Shown: one piece after another, positions 46,136-57,799 of the stretch
Numbering within the stretch: the first letter of the stretch is position 1
Layout of the letters: each line of letters starts with the position of its first letter
Source of the DNA: Agarophyton chilense
Taxonomy: Eukaryota > Rhodophyta > Florideophyceae > Gracilariales > Gracilariaceae
DNA: 64,000 nucleotides
Direction of reading: 5' to 3'
Assembly: GCA_030374765.1 (NCBI GenBank)
Contig: JARGXX010000003.1
Location: forward strand, 1,178,001-1,242,000
The notes under the pieces: generated by a model
The model's input: the letters and a program-made list of their open reading frames with translations, nothing else
Told to the model about the DNA's origin: nothing
Databases searched by the model: none
Made by a program: the position numbers and the translations under genes

Positions 46136-49100
46136 TTCCAGAACTAGTATTCTGAGATAGAACTGCAGAAGATTAAAATAGTTTCGGCGAAGAGATCTTC
46201 TGGTGGCAGCTCAAACCGAAAGGAAGGGCTTCTGGCACGGTTTTTCCGAATCTAACAACGAAGGTACTCGAACGTAACTCAATGTACCTTTAGTACTGTG
46301 CATGAACTCTATCTCCCAATATGCATAAATTTGCGCATATCATGGACACGTCAGAGAGGTGTTCGAAGTGAAACCCAAGTACCCTTCGTAGCCCGATCTT
46401 CAGAGGACATACAAAAATGTCCCCATAGAGTTTTTTTGTGGTCTGCAAAAGGACTTGATGATTTCGACGCGCCAAACGTCGTGGTGTGCAAATGTGAACG
46501 TTCTGACGCAAGCAGCAGGGGTATGTAGGAGTTTCTCCTTCACGCATCTAACTTGAATCGCTCACCATCTTCACAAGAAGAGGACAGCTGGCCGCTTCCA
46601 ACCAGCTTCCCCTTGAACCCTAACAGATTCATTTGAATCCATGCTCCTTGTAGTACTTCATCGTCGAGCATAATGTTCTTGACAAGACGGATCTCGCAAT
46701 CAGTTTACTTTCAGAGTGACATGGCGCGACTTGCTGCATTTGCACTTACCCTGCGTAATCCTCTTCTTCTGCTGGTGCAATGACGGTGTGTGTTTTAAGC
46801 TCCCCCACGTTCCTGCGTCTAACTTCGGCCGTAGACGCCCATTTCCTTCCTGTAGTCTGCAGAGGCTAGCACGATGACGAAAGCCGCATTTCTGAGAAGC
46901 CAGAAAGAAAGTGTGGATGCAAATGGCTTCCAGGAGTAAGAATGGGAACAGAAAGCGAAACTCCTTCCAAGACCAAAACCGGGTAATATTCTATGATGTT
47001 CCAAGTGGATCGGATCGTCTAATTTATTGTAGTGGAGAAGGGGAAACTGCCGATCTCTGCAGAACTAGTTTTCAGCTTTGGATCCACCTAGAGTCACAGG
47101 TCAAGTTTTCGCATGGGATGGAAGGAACCCGGCGCCATCCAGCGAATTTGTTACACCCCGGCCTTTGAAGCTAATGTATCTCCTGAAAACATGGCGCAGC
47201 GACGTGTACGTTGGTTTCAAATTTTCTTCGATGCCATTCGCATCATCGGTGACACATGGTGTCGCACGGCGGCAGAACCTTGATTACACATCCGTGGATG
47301 TTTTAGCTTCCGCCGTGTGAAGGATTTCTGGCGTCGGCTAAAGGTACGTGCGACACTACTGCCCCGCAGGCCACCGAAGTGTCTTTACCATCCTTAGCAT
47401 CTCCACTTTCTGGCATATAGCCATTGGCACCAGAATTGTGGCTCTTAACACTACTGCACCAACTTTATTTGGTGTCGCATAACCACAGATGAGCTGGACT
47501 GCAACTGCTTAGCCGACATATCTGGTTCAATCACTCTGAACTATGCTTCTGACTATTACGGAAGATCTCAGTTCTATGATTTTGTCTGGAACTTTGAGGC
47601 TCAATGTAACGAGCGTACCGTTACCGGAATTGAGCAAAGTACCCAGGGCCCAGCCTTAGCAGCTTGTTGTACATGTTCTAGCGCAGCCCCCACTCTTGAG
47701 GCCTGACAGCTGTTACTGGTGAAAGCAACCCAGAAATCGTTTCTCCGCCTTTGCGGCTGGTGCTATCGGAAGCGAGTGACAATATGACTGAAGCCCCTTT
47801 CGAACTGAGATTGACACAGTCTTTTGACCCGACCCCGTTCCTTGGTCCGAATGTTTTAAGTACGCCCTAACGTTTTCATTCTCCTCCGCGGATCATTCGA
47901 AGAGGGTGCCGCGTGACGCTTCTTTCTAGTACCTATCGACGTTTTCACTTGTCTGCTGCCGGTATTATTTCTTAAGGAATCAAAAAGGACCCTGTCGCTT
48001 GACCAATGTCTAAAACTCGTTTCGACTAAGCCTCTCACAACTAATAAACATTTGTCCCAACCACAAATAATCAAAAGGTTGAGAGCGTCTCTTTCATCCT
48101 CTCTTATACTGCAGCAGGGATTGCAGAATGGATTGCGCCAAATGAGTGCCCGTACGCCTGGAGCGCTCGAGTGACGTTCACTGCCGTTGCGAGCGATCTT
48201 TCACCATCATCAGAACTCACCCATGCCATGGCTTTCACATATACGATCAGTATTGATCTCGAACATAATATCGACCACATCGAAGGCACAGACCGCTCTT
48301 GAACCAGCCGAAGCGTCTCGTGTTGCAATAGTGTTGCCCAAGATGTCGCCTTCTGGCACACCTGCGGAAGGCGGACTGGACCTATACGTTATGCCCGCTG
48401 TGATGACGTAACAAGACACTGCGTCGGTACCACTTACATCTATCGTTTTCTCATGTGCCTTTTGCCACAGAGCCTTCAATCTTGCCAAACGTTTCATTAT
48501 GCGCACTGGTCCCATTTGGAAGCCCTTCGACCAACATGACGATACCGATGCCAACGAGATCGGATGCAAACGCCTCAGCGCTTGAGTTTCGAACCATATA
48601 CGTACCTCTTCCACCTTCAAAAACAAGCAGCAAGCCCACAAAAGAACCTGTCTGTTTCGTTTGTCAGTTCTCCAAAGACTTGTTCATTCTTCCGCCCGTT
48701 TCATCTCCCAGCTCTTATGATACTCCAAAAATTTGATTACCTTAAGCGCTAAGAGATGTTGCAACTCGACATTTTCAATGCCAGACACGCTACGCAACCC
48801 ACAAGCACTCTCAATGCTTGCATGATCACAAATGATAGCGGCTTGGAGAGGCCTGCCCACCCCATCACCATCAAGTGTGGCCACAATATCAAATGTTTAC
48901 ACTAGTTTGTAGAGATGAAACGCGCGTTTTTGTGAAGGAGCGTCTTTGGGAATCGAACGTAAGGCTCTCGCTGGTATCCCATCCCTTTACAAAAGAACAA
49001 TTAGGCTACCTGCGGCTAAGAACTTCTTCGTAAGAAGGCTTCAAAACTGGAAGAAAGACTGGGCGTACCAAATTAGACGGTGTACCACAATACCCTGCCC

Positions 49101-49312
49101 AGGAAGGTAGTATCCTTCTTTTCAATAACGCCGATTGCTTATGTTTCGCCCTGTTTCCTCAGTTCGTGGGACAGAGACATGCTCGCATGTGTTTTCTCAC
49201 GCTCTGAAGTGTTTACTTGTATCATTGAGACCATGTCAAGAAAGCTGCCGATTCGATAACGGAGATTATTCTTTTGCGCTTGTCAACGCTACGAAGCACT
49301 ACGGCTCGAGTT
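46136..49312. other. Long interval without a supported gene
   Basis: About 3.2 kb between the synthetase promoter and the LPMO-like gene. Plus-strand frames at 46911-47330 and minus-strand frames at 48104-48884 look partly protein-like but switch frame repeatedly and end in stops. The minus-strand set includes LDGDGVGR at the start of one frame. These may be decayed genes. I found no terminal repeats, Walker motifs or polymerase motifs. Confidence 0.45.
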
Positions 49313-50204
49313 TTAGAAGTTGGCCGGGGTGATTGGAGGCGGTTGGCCTCCATTCTCGAAGGAGCGTGGCCTACGGAAGAACGCTGTAACTTCGCACGGC
49401 TCTTTCGCACAAACCCCAGGTGCATTATTCGCAGACATACATCCCTTTGAGGAGAAAAGCTTCATGTCGTTAACAAACACCGGATTGCAGGAGGGTAAAA
49501 GCGGTGCACCGCCTCTCACATGGACGTATGAGCATGCCCAGTAATCGCCAAAGTAACCCCACGGCTGGGGTTTCATTTGATCGTTGTCTTGAATCGGATT
49601 ACTTCCCGTGCCACCGAACCAAACCCATCCTAGGACATAATTTCCATCAGGAATACATTGGGGTAGGGTTATGAAAGCGACATAGTAACCAATTGGTGCT
49701 GAATGTTTCTCACCGTCATTGCCAATGATGGTAAAACCAAAATTGTCTGTCGACAGCTCAGTGGTATTTGCGGCCACAGGGATTGCTCCCCAACAGCTGT
49801 AGTGAAAGGCGTTTTGCTCATGAATGGCCTTGTCCATAGTATGTTCAGGTTTGACTAGTGAGAGCCGGATAAAGCCGCCAGGACCGTGATTGTTTCTGTG
49901 GTACTTGATGGTGATTGTTTGGCCGCGACTGTAAACGGCAGCAGGTTTGTCAGGCGAATTGAAATTCGAGTATCCGCCCTTGATACCCTTCAGATCGCAC
50001 GGACCAGGACAATTTGCATCTGCTATGTCATCCAAACGGCAGTACTAATGTTCAAAATGTTAGCATTTGTATCAGTGTTGAAACAGCTTTGGAGTAACTC
50101 ACACCTGGAGAAAAAGGTTGAGGTTGGCTAATAGTTGAGTGGCATAAAGCACTCTGGACTATAGCCATAAGTGTAACACCCAACGTATACTGCATCGGGA
50201 CCAT
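49313..50204 (-). CDS. Secreted LPMO-like (histidine-brace) protein, two exons
   Basis: Exon 1 (50103-50204) encodes a signal peptide (MVPMQYTLGVTLMAIVQSALC) directly followed by His22, so the mature protein would start with His as in copper-dependent lytic polysaccharide monooxygenases. The intron is 50045-50102 (58 bp: GTGAGT donor, TGCTAACA branch-like site, TTAG acceptor). Exon 2 (49313-50044) begins YCRLDDIADANCPGPC. The total is 277 residues. NNHGPGGFIRLSLV (86-98) and NAFHYSCWG (112-120) offer the second brace His, and YWACSYVHV near the C-terminus resembles the Tyr/Phe-x-x-Cys-Ala-Asp strand of LPMOs. At least ten Cys are present. The family number is not assignable by eye. Copper binding and polysaccharide oxidation are inference. 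Confidence 0.65.
50045..50102 (-). other. Intron of the LPMO-like gene
   Basis: Starts GTGAGTTACT and ends AACATTAG, phase 0, with a TGCTAACA branch-like site 15-20 bases before the acceptor. Splicing joins the signal peptide and mature His to the long exon in frame. Without splicing the exon-2 frame has no signal peptide. Confidence 0.7.
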
Positions 50205-50293
50205 TTTCGCTTTGCATTCGGCTTTAAGAATCCTCGCTCGTGACTAGAAGGGTTTGTGCTCAGCATCCGAGCACCACGATGAAAGAAAAGGCG

Positions 50294-50299
50294 TTTATA
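50294..50299 (-). promoter_or_regulatory. TATA box of the LPMO-like gene
   Basis: TATAAA on the minus strand, about 90 bp upstream of the ATG at 50204, within AATATAAACGCC. Confidence 0.5.
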
Positions 50300-50382
50300 T
50301 TGTCTAAGATCCTGGCCAAACCAGTACAGCTGCGTGTCACTTTGATCAGCCGTCGAGAACTTTGCCCGGACAGTCATGATCG

Positions 50383-50724
50383 ATGTCCACGTTCTTGCTT
50401 TCGGTTACCCTCTCCGTGATCACTGGCCACCGACACTTCTCCCCCAGTCTAGGTACAGAGCAATCTGCCACTATTCATGAGGTACTTGGGGCCACGGTGC
50501 ACAGACGGTGCTCCAAGTGCGACGTGAAGTATTTGATTGATCTATTGGTCCGGCGTAGGGCAGAACGTGGACTGCTTGTGAAAAAGAAAGCTACCAGAGG
50601 AGGAGTTGTTCATACTCGCCTCCTTCTCGAAGTCGCCCTCTCAAGGGCAGAGCCGATACAGAACGCACAGAACACTGATCGTTATGTTTGGATTCTTCGG
50701 ACGAGAACCGGCGCCGTGAAATAA
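50383..50724 (+). CDS. Possible small hypothetical protein
   Basis: A 113-residue frame from ATG 50383, divergent from the LPMO-like gene with 178 bp between the ATGs. It has a moderately hydrophobic N-terminus, then CSKCDVKYLIDLLVRRR, a Cys-x-x-Cys followed by a basic helix. I recognise no family. It could be a chance frame, since it overlaps the expected promoter of the LPMO-like gene. Confidence 0.2.
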   Translation: MSTFLLSVTLSVITGHRHFSPSLGTEQSATIHEVLGATVHRRCSKCDVKYLIDLLVRRRAERGLLVKKKATRGGVVHTRLLLEVALSRAEPIQNAQNTDRYVWILRTRTGAVK

Positions 50725-51966
50725 ATGCCCCGATCGTTTCACGGAGAGAATGCCTTTCATCGGACCTCACCGTGGTTCACCTGCACCATACCATCTATTG
50801 GCTCGACGGTTGGGAGGCAAGGGTTCTCGCGACCCTAGATTGAATGAATATAACGTACCTGAAAGAAGTACGTGGTGTGACCTCGGCTGACCTATAATCA
50901 AAACAATCTACTCGGTTTGATTGCGTACACGATCTGACTCTCCCGTGTTCAGGTGTCGATTGTTCGCCACAACCTCACTGGAAACACGAAAAACCCGTTC
51001 TCACGGATATTGTTGACGTCACTTAAGACGGCTGCGAAGTGTCGTCATGCACGCGATGGAGTTTTACGATAATGACAAATGATATCGAACAGGAGCGATT
51101 CGAGTACCAATAGATTTTTCTGACAGTTATAGGCGACTGAAAGTATCAAGTGGTTCAAAGACTTTACTGGTATCGGTTCCTGACAAGTTCAAGAAATTGT
51201 TTACTCAACGACAGGCGGAAGTTGCGCTTTCACAACTTTATGTTGGACACACGTTATCATTACACCCGTTTGGATCAGTGATGATTGGGAAGCGGTTGAT
51301 ATGTAATTGCAGGCCGAATGTTCTCAATTCTGTAGACCACTATGCGTTACGGTGTTCAAAGCGGGTACTGTCGAAAAGGTTTTGTTTCCTTCTCTTCACG
51401 AGCGTCAAGGTCTTGGTCTTGAAGAAATCACCATCAAAGGGCCTGATAGAGTGTTGGCTTTTTTGGTGAGAGAGCGTTTCTTCTAAAAGTAACGTTGTTT
51501 GCTACGTATTAATAGAACGTAGCATGCCCGTAAAAGAGAGAGCGAGAATGAAGAGGTTAAAACCATTACGAACGAGGGATCAAAGGCAATGATTATCGGT
51601 AGAGATACTCTCAAACGACTTTCATATCTCGACTGAGTATTTAGTAGCTACGTCGTTGGGTAAAGAGTTAGGGGTCTTAGAGGTGTTCCTTGGCTCACTA
51701 AGAATTAACGTACGTCACTCGCAATAAAAGAGTGTTTTGTGAATTCTTAGTATCTAGTGTTGCGAGCCGCAATGATTCGATATCGGCTTCACTGGGGAAG
51801 TAATATATATCTTCCTCGTTCATCTTCTCCAGATACACTTGCTTTAATGGGGAGGGCAGTAACAACGACTAGGAACGCCTCTTCCTCGAGTTTTGAACAA
51901 TGATTCATGATGCAACCCACTTGCCCATGCTATTGGTGATGCTTTGGGCGCTGTCATATCTATCCG
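50725..51966. other. Interval with a possible LINE-type remnant
   Basis: On the plus strand 51112-51400 the frame DFSDSYRRLKV...LSQLYVGHTLSLHPF...ICNCRPNVLNSVDHYALRC resembles the GHT...H...C.C...DH.L..C zinc-binding tail of non-LTR reverse transcriptases. The part after 51380 continues in another frame. Nothing else is supported; the ABC transporter gene ends at 51967. Confidence 0.3.
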
Positions 51967-54900
51967 TTAAATCTCTGAAATCTGGTGCTCAACCAACTTA
52001 GCGTACTCCCCGTTTCTCCGTAAGAGAGATTCATGATTTCCGAGTTCCACAATAACTCCTCGTTGAACCACTGCAATGACATCCGCATTCCGAATCGTAG
52101 ATAATCTGTGAGCCACAAGAACCGTACTTCGTCCTTGAATTGCGTTCTCAAGAGCCATCTGAACGGCCTTCTCACTTTCACTATCCAAGGCGCTCGTTGC
52201 CTCGTCTAAAAGAAGCAAAGGAGGTTTTCGAATCAAACTCCTGGCAATTGCTATTCGCTGTTTCTGTCCCCCACTCAACGAATCTCCTCTTGTACCTACA
52301 TGCGTGTCGTATCCTTGAGGCAGTGCCTGAATGAAATCATGCGCATTTGCGAGTTTGGCAGCCTCTTCCACATCACTGATCGTTATGACGCTTCCACTGC
52401 CAAGATTCGCACCATAAGCAATGTTGTCAAAAACAGACCTATTGAAAAGCTCAGGTTCTTGAGAGACGAGTCCCATTGTGCTACGAAGACTTTGAACATT
52501 GATGGAATCTGAGTCTTTGTCATCAAATTTGATACTCCCTTTTCGAATTGAGTAGAATCGTTCCAACAACAAGATGACAGTACTCTTCCCGTGACCACTG
52601 GGTCCAACAACGGCCACAGTCTTCCCTCGATCAATATCCAGGCTAAGCCCACGAAGCACTCGACAATCAGGTCTTCTTGGATACTCAAAGAAGACCTTCT
52701 TCATTGAAATCCCCTTCTCGATTCCACAGATGCTGTCCCCATCTGAGCTGCTTGGATCTATTTCGCTCGAACGGTCAATCAATCTGAAAATGTGCGTTGC
52801 TCCCCAACCTAGCTGCAACAAGATCGGGAAGAAACGCAGCTGCTCCACCCAACATTGCCGCGCTGAACATCAAAGCTAATGTACTCGTAAACATTTCATC
52901 ATATTCGCAATACCGTTTCTCCACAAACGTGCCTCCAGCTTTGTACGAGGCATACCATATCATGGACTTACAAAACTCCGAAAAGCCGTATGCAACTCCG
53001 TTCACAGCGCTACTCTTACGCTTTGACACCATAGTCTCGTTGATCTTCGAATTATAACGATCTGTGAAAACATCTTCAACCCCAAGATATCGCACTGTAG
53101 AAATATTATCCACAGCTTCTACCGCAATTCCGTTGGCTGCTGAAAACAATTTTCGAGTACCAGAATCGATGCCCGCGGAAGCCCGTACTTCGAAGTATCC
53201 TCCTAGAATATTTCCAGGAATAATGGCGAGAACGATGAGGGCGAGACGCCAACAGGTCACAAAAGAAATGATCAAGCCAGCACACAGAGCCGCAAGAATG
53301 TTCATCGTGATACCAAGGAGATCACCTGTGAGGCCCTTCACAGCTGTAGCTTCAGTGGAAAGTAGCTGAGTCAATGATCCCATAGAATTTTCTTGAAGAT
53401 CGAAGTATCCCATCTCCTGTCGAAGCAAGGAACGAAAAGCTAGGCGACGAAGTTTCATAGTGAGGATTTCGCCTGCTACGTTCAGAGCACTATGCTGCAA
53501 GAAATTTCCCACGAAACTCATTCCTGCAAGAATCAAAAACGCAACACACCACTTCCGAATACCGCTCGAACTGTTCCCTCGAAACATGACGTCGATAACC
53601 TGCGTGAGAGGAATGGAAGTGAGGGGTAGTACGACAGCTTGGAGGATAGAGCCGAAGACACCAACCGCAATTAAAGGCCACTCCTGGCGTGTTAACCACA
53701 AAGCTCTTAAAAAGAGTCCCTTATCCAGAGGTGGTCTATCGTCTGCATCTTCTGGACGTTGTACGGACTTAGAAATAGAGTCTGTAGCCACTGTGAAAGG
53801 AATGGAATCCTTCGTCGTAAAAGTTGGCCCCGGAAGTCTTTCTTGGTCATCTGTATCATCGGCAAGCTCATACTTTTCCTTTTCAAACTTTTGCCTTTCA
53901 ATATTCTGCAGCTCCATTAACTTTTTGTAAATACCGCCTTCTCGACGAATTAAATCCGAGTGAGTCCCTCTTTCTTGTACAGATCCGTTGTCAATGCAGG
54001 AGATGGCTCTTGAGCCACGAACAGTGCTTAGCCGATGTGCTATCGTTATAGTAGTGCGACCCACAGAGGCTCTTTCTAGAGCATTTTGAACTATACTCTC
54101 ACTGGCAGCATCGAGACTAGCCGTGGACTCATCCAGAATAAGAATCTTCGGATTGCGCACAATTGCTCTCGCGATGCATATTCTTTGCTTTTGACCGCCG
54201 CTCAATAATGCACCACGCTCGCCAAGAACAGTGTCGTAGCCGTCTGGTAGTTTCATGATAAACGTATGAGCATTGGCTATCTTTGCAGCTTCAATAACTT
54301 GCTCGTCGGAAACGCTACGCGGTGTCATAATTCTATTCCCGGATTTCTCATCCATTGAAAAGTCCATTCCCGCACCAAGGGCAATGTTTTCCTTGATGGA
54401 AAGTCTGAACAGGGATGGAGTCTGCGCAACAATGCCCATCTGAGATCTCAGCCAACACACGTTGAACTCACGAAGATCGACACCGTCCAATGTAACACTT
54501 CCATTTGTTGGATCATACAAGCGCATAACAAGACGGGCAACAGTAGACTTTCCACAACCTGACTTCCCCACAAATGCTTCAGAAGTACCCTCCGGAATCT
54601 CAAGATTGAAATTCTTCAGCACCATTCGACGGTCCTCCACACCTTCCAACTGATACGTGAAGTCCACGTTGCGGAAACAGAGACAGCCAGAAACCTGATG
54701 GTCCGGAATACGCCCCACATCACAATCGAGTGGATCAATCTCGCTCTTTCGTTCAATTATCTCGAACACTCGTGGGGCTACCCCCTGTGCGACGGGGATT
54801 GATTTAAACGCCGGGCCAGCCGTTCCCAGCGAGCTAGCTCCAATCGCAACAGACAAAAACACGAGCAGAACATCTCCCGGTGAGTTCTCCCCAGTACGCA

Positions 54901-55909
54901 CAAGACGAGATCCATACCAGAAGCTCAAAGCATAAGACATAATGATAATAGAAAAGGCAGCTCCAAGACCAATACCGGAAATCAGTGCAGAACGAACAGC
55001 TGTGCGAAACGCCCGCTTTAAGGCGTTCTCATAGCGAGACGCCTCTTCTTCTTGCCCTGAGAACGCAGTAACAGTTCGCATGAGACGCAGACCCTCAGTT
55101 GCAACAGCGGTGGCCGCCGCATAGGCGGAATTTCCCTGCCCCTCAGCGGCAGCATTGAGATATCCAAACACTAACCCGGTGCACAACAAGAGGGGAGTGA
55201 TAGCAAGAATCACCAAGGTGAGCTTCCAACCGTACACGAAGGCTATGATAATTCCCACAAAGAAAGTGGAGGTGTACTGAACGCAGGTGGGCAGCTTATC
55301 TCCGATACCAGATTGAATGAGATTAATATCATTTATGATGAGGTGTGTCAAAATACCGGTTTCTTGATGGTCGTAAAAATGACAGTCCTGTCGGAGAAGC
55401 GAACGAAAACACAGGGTGCGCATTCGATTTCCAATACGATTCGCAGCGTAAATAGCCAAAGAAAGCTGTGCAGTACCAAGCACAAAACTGGCGATGGCTA
55501 TAGAAAGAACAAGATTGGAAGATGAAGAATAAGATGCTGAAATAGCGGAAGTTAGCGAATAGTTCGGGTCGGACTGAGGAAGTAGGGTATTTCCAAATTC
55601 ATCCACAACACTGCCAAAGGTAGTGATGAGAATAGGGAACATGGCACCGTGAACGGCAGCTATGGCAACGGCCGCCAACACCATAGCCTTGTCCAAACTG
55701 GAAGCATACCGAAAGAGCCTCCAGTAGCGGATTCGGGATGCTTGGTTGGACTGGTCAAATTCCTTCTCAGACACTCGAGGCTTTCGGCGACGACGCCATC
55801 GCGGCGAAGGCTTGATGGGCAAAGTAGCATCAGCGCGAGCAATATTAGCGCGCCCATGCTCCTTCGTAGGCGGGCGCTCCGCAGGCATTTTTAAAACAGG
55901 GTCCGGCAT
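51967..55909 (-). CDS. Full-size ABCB (MDR/P-glycoprotein type) transporter, one frameshift
   Basis: From ATG 55909 a 1044-codon frame runs through TMD1 (about 70-370), NBD1 (Walker A GKSGCGKST near 448, signature LSGGQKQR near 569, Walker B ILILDES near 590) and TMD2 (about 745-1030). At about 52800-52810 it must move +1 to continue as NBD2 in the next frame (51967 to about 52848). NBD2 has GPSGHGKST, LSGGQKQRIAIAR and LLLLDEATSALD. All ATPase motifs of both halves are intact and the rest is undamaged. The single extra base may be a sequencing error or a very recent inactivation. Total is about 1,310 residues, the normal size. ABCB full transporters export hydrophobic compounds across the plasma or an organelle membrane. 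The first 60 residues are basic and not conserved. Confidence 0.9.
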
Positions 55910-56434
55910 GTCTCAGAAGAGTTGACAGAATGATAGGCATGAGCGACAGCACCGTGGTCCGTTTTAGGCAGTCTTATGAACAGCGCCGCATTGCGTATCT
56001 GTTGCATACGGCACCTCTGAAGTGCAAGTGGGATGGCACGCGAATTTCGTCGGCTGGTACTGCAATCATCAATCAACGGGATCTACACATGCGCAACAAT
56101 ATCTGCTGAAATAAAAACGTAGTGAAGGCTACGAATAGTTGATGAAAATCTCCACGAGGAAGGACATTCCCCCCCCCCCAACTACCGCGGCGGCCATTAG
56201 AAACGCAATCTTCTTGCATCTTGTGACGCGCCGTGGCACGTGGCCGTTAGCGGTTACTGAGCGGATGGGTTTGCACAGTACAGTATGTGCCTAGACGGAT
56301 ACGCGGCCAATCAAAACGCACTGCGTAGCGTTACATCGCTGACCAGCATGGAACCGTCCCAAGTTGGGACTCCCAACATCACACATAGTGCCATCACACG
56401 TAAACACAGCTTCGTGCGTCTTCTGTGACAAGAA
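55910..56434. other. Intergenic region, ABCB promoter side
   Basis: Separates the ABCB start from the 3' end of the THUMP gene (same strand). It contains an 11-C homopolymer at 56169-56179. No frame or TATA box is supported. Confidence 0.5.
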
Positions 56435-57799
56435 CTACTTGGCTGCAGCTTCCTCGTCATCTTCTTCTACTGTTCCTTCCATCGAGATTGCCTTCGAGGC
56501 TTCCCCTTCGTCAGCAGACTCTGATTTCTGTTCCGATTCTTTCGTTTTCTTACTCGCGTAGACACATTCTTCCGGGACTTTGTTTGCGACTTCATCTCCA
56601 ATTTGAGGGGCAACTTGATTGGCGACTTTGCTCCCGACTCGGTCGCAAGCTTTAGGTGCAGAGTCATTTACAGCTTTCGGTTCATCCTCATTGGCAGCCT
56701 TGTTGTCCGCTTCATTGGAAATTTCGGGAGCAAGTTTATTGGTAGCGTTGTTAGCTACGTCCTCACTGGAAACGTTTGCAGCTTCATTTATACTTTCAGT
56801 TGGGGCTCCATCAGCAATTTCAGTGGAGTCCGTAGCCGTCACTTTGCTCTCAGTTTGGCCAGCAACTTGATCCGTAGCTCGGTTTGCAACTTTGCCAACA
56901 TTTTCGTCTTTCTCTTTTGTGGCCCTCTCTTTTTTCGTTTGTTTTGGATTGGAAGGACAAGCAGCCTCCCTGAGATTCAGTTTTGCCAGCTGGTAGTACT
57001 TTCGAAACGTTCCGATACAACAACTGGTCTTCATAACTTCTACAATCAGCACCACATCCGGCTTTGTCAAATCTACTTTATAGCGCGGTTCATACGCATG
57101 AATAGCGGCCGCAATGGCATCGATATATGCATCCCTTTTCGCAGAATTGTTGAGTCTTGCGCGGAACACAATAGCATATGACACACCTCCCTGCCGCTCC
57201 ACGACGGGAAAGTGCTCTTTGACGACGGTCAAAGCCACGGTAATGGCCGTGTCGACCTTCGCGTAGCACGTGCCATATATAGGGAGCACTCGGATACAAT
57301 GGCGAGAACCAGCATTGCCAGTCTGTCGTGCTTCGAGCAACGCGCGTTCCACTACTTGCTCCAGATCGGCTTTCTGATCATTGACGCGAAGGAATACGGC
57401 GCCTTTCACGTCGGCCACGACACGGGTGAACACTTTGTCACTACCCCCTCTTCGCAAGTCGTCCAACTCTTTTTCTAGTGGATCACCACCGGTACTCGCC
57501 TTGCTGTCGCCGTCGCCCTTGTGCTCACCCTCATCGCCGTCGCGGCCTGCATGCCTCGGGGCCTCACCGCCACCCGCGCACGCCTCCTTGACGAAACGGG
57601 ACAGAAGTACGACGGCGTCACGGAAAGCATGATGCTCGTGGCCCGGGGTGCAGCCCACAAGCACGCCACATTGCGCCTGACTGAGATCGGCGCGTCGAAC
57701 AGTATGGACGCCCACCGTGCGAAACTTCTTCCGTCGCGCTCGAGAGGACAGTGCGGCATTTTTGGGGGCGTCCCGCTTCTGCGGCAGCGTTGCATCCAT
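56435..57799 (-). CDS. TAN1: THUMP-domain protein, THUMPD1/Tan1 type
   Basis: The chosen start is ATG 57799 (454 residues); a longer open frame exists but begins without ATG and reads poorly. The N-terminus KKFRTVGVHTVRRADLSQAQCGVLVGC fits THUMPD1/Tan1, which begins with an RGxLxTC-type block. A Gly/Asp-rich loop follows. The THUMP domain spans about 120-280 (VFTRVVADVKG, CIRVLPIYGTCYAKVD, PDVVLIVEVMKTSCCIGTF). Tan1 is the tRNA-binding partner of the acetyltransferase Kre33/NAT10 for N4-acetylcytidine at position 12 of Leu and Ser tRNAs. Residues 300-454 are a disordered, acidic, Ala/Asn-rich tail with degenerate VANxAT-like repeats and a final EEDDEEAAAK. This tail is not part of the usual family, whose members are about 290-350 residues. 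Confidence 0.82.
   Translation of the reverse strand: MDATLPQKRDAPKNAALSSRARRKKFRTVGVHTVRRADLSQAQCGVLVGCTPGHEHHAFRDAVVLLSRFVKEACAGGGEAPRHAGRDGDEGEHKGDGDSKASTGGDPLEKELDDLRRGGSDKVFTRVVADVKGAVFLRVNDQKADLEQVVERALLEARQTGNAGSRHCIRVLPIYGTCYAKVDTAITVALTVVKEHFPVVERQGGVSYAIVFRARLNNSAKRDAYIDAIAAAIHAYEPRYKVDLTKPDVVLIVEVMKTSCCIGTFRKYYQLAKLNLREAACPSNPKQTKKERATKEKDENVGKVANRATDQVAGQTESKVTATDSTEIADGAPTESINEAANVSSEDVANNATNKLAPEISNEADNKAANEDEPKAVNDSAPKACDRVGSKVANQVAPQIGDEVANKVPEECVYASKKTKESEQKSESADEGEASKAISMEGTVEEDDEEAAAK

Noticed and set aside
48104-48884. Decayed minus-strand gene with LDGDGVGR, possibly DUF917/hydantoinase-like
   Set aside because: Only one short motif fits; the rest switches frame and cannot be aligned by eye.
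56603-57181. 192-codon plus-strand frame with many hydrophobic residues
   Set aside because: It is the antisense shadow of the Ala/Asn-rich tail and THUMP domain of the minus-strand gene; hydrophobicity comes from the reverse complement of polar codons.
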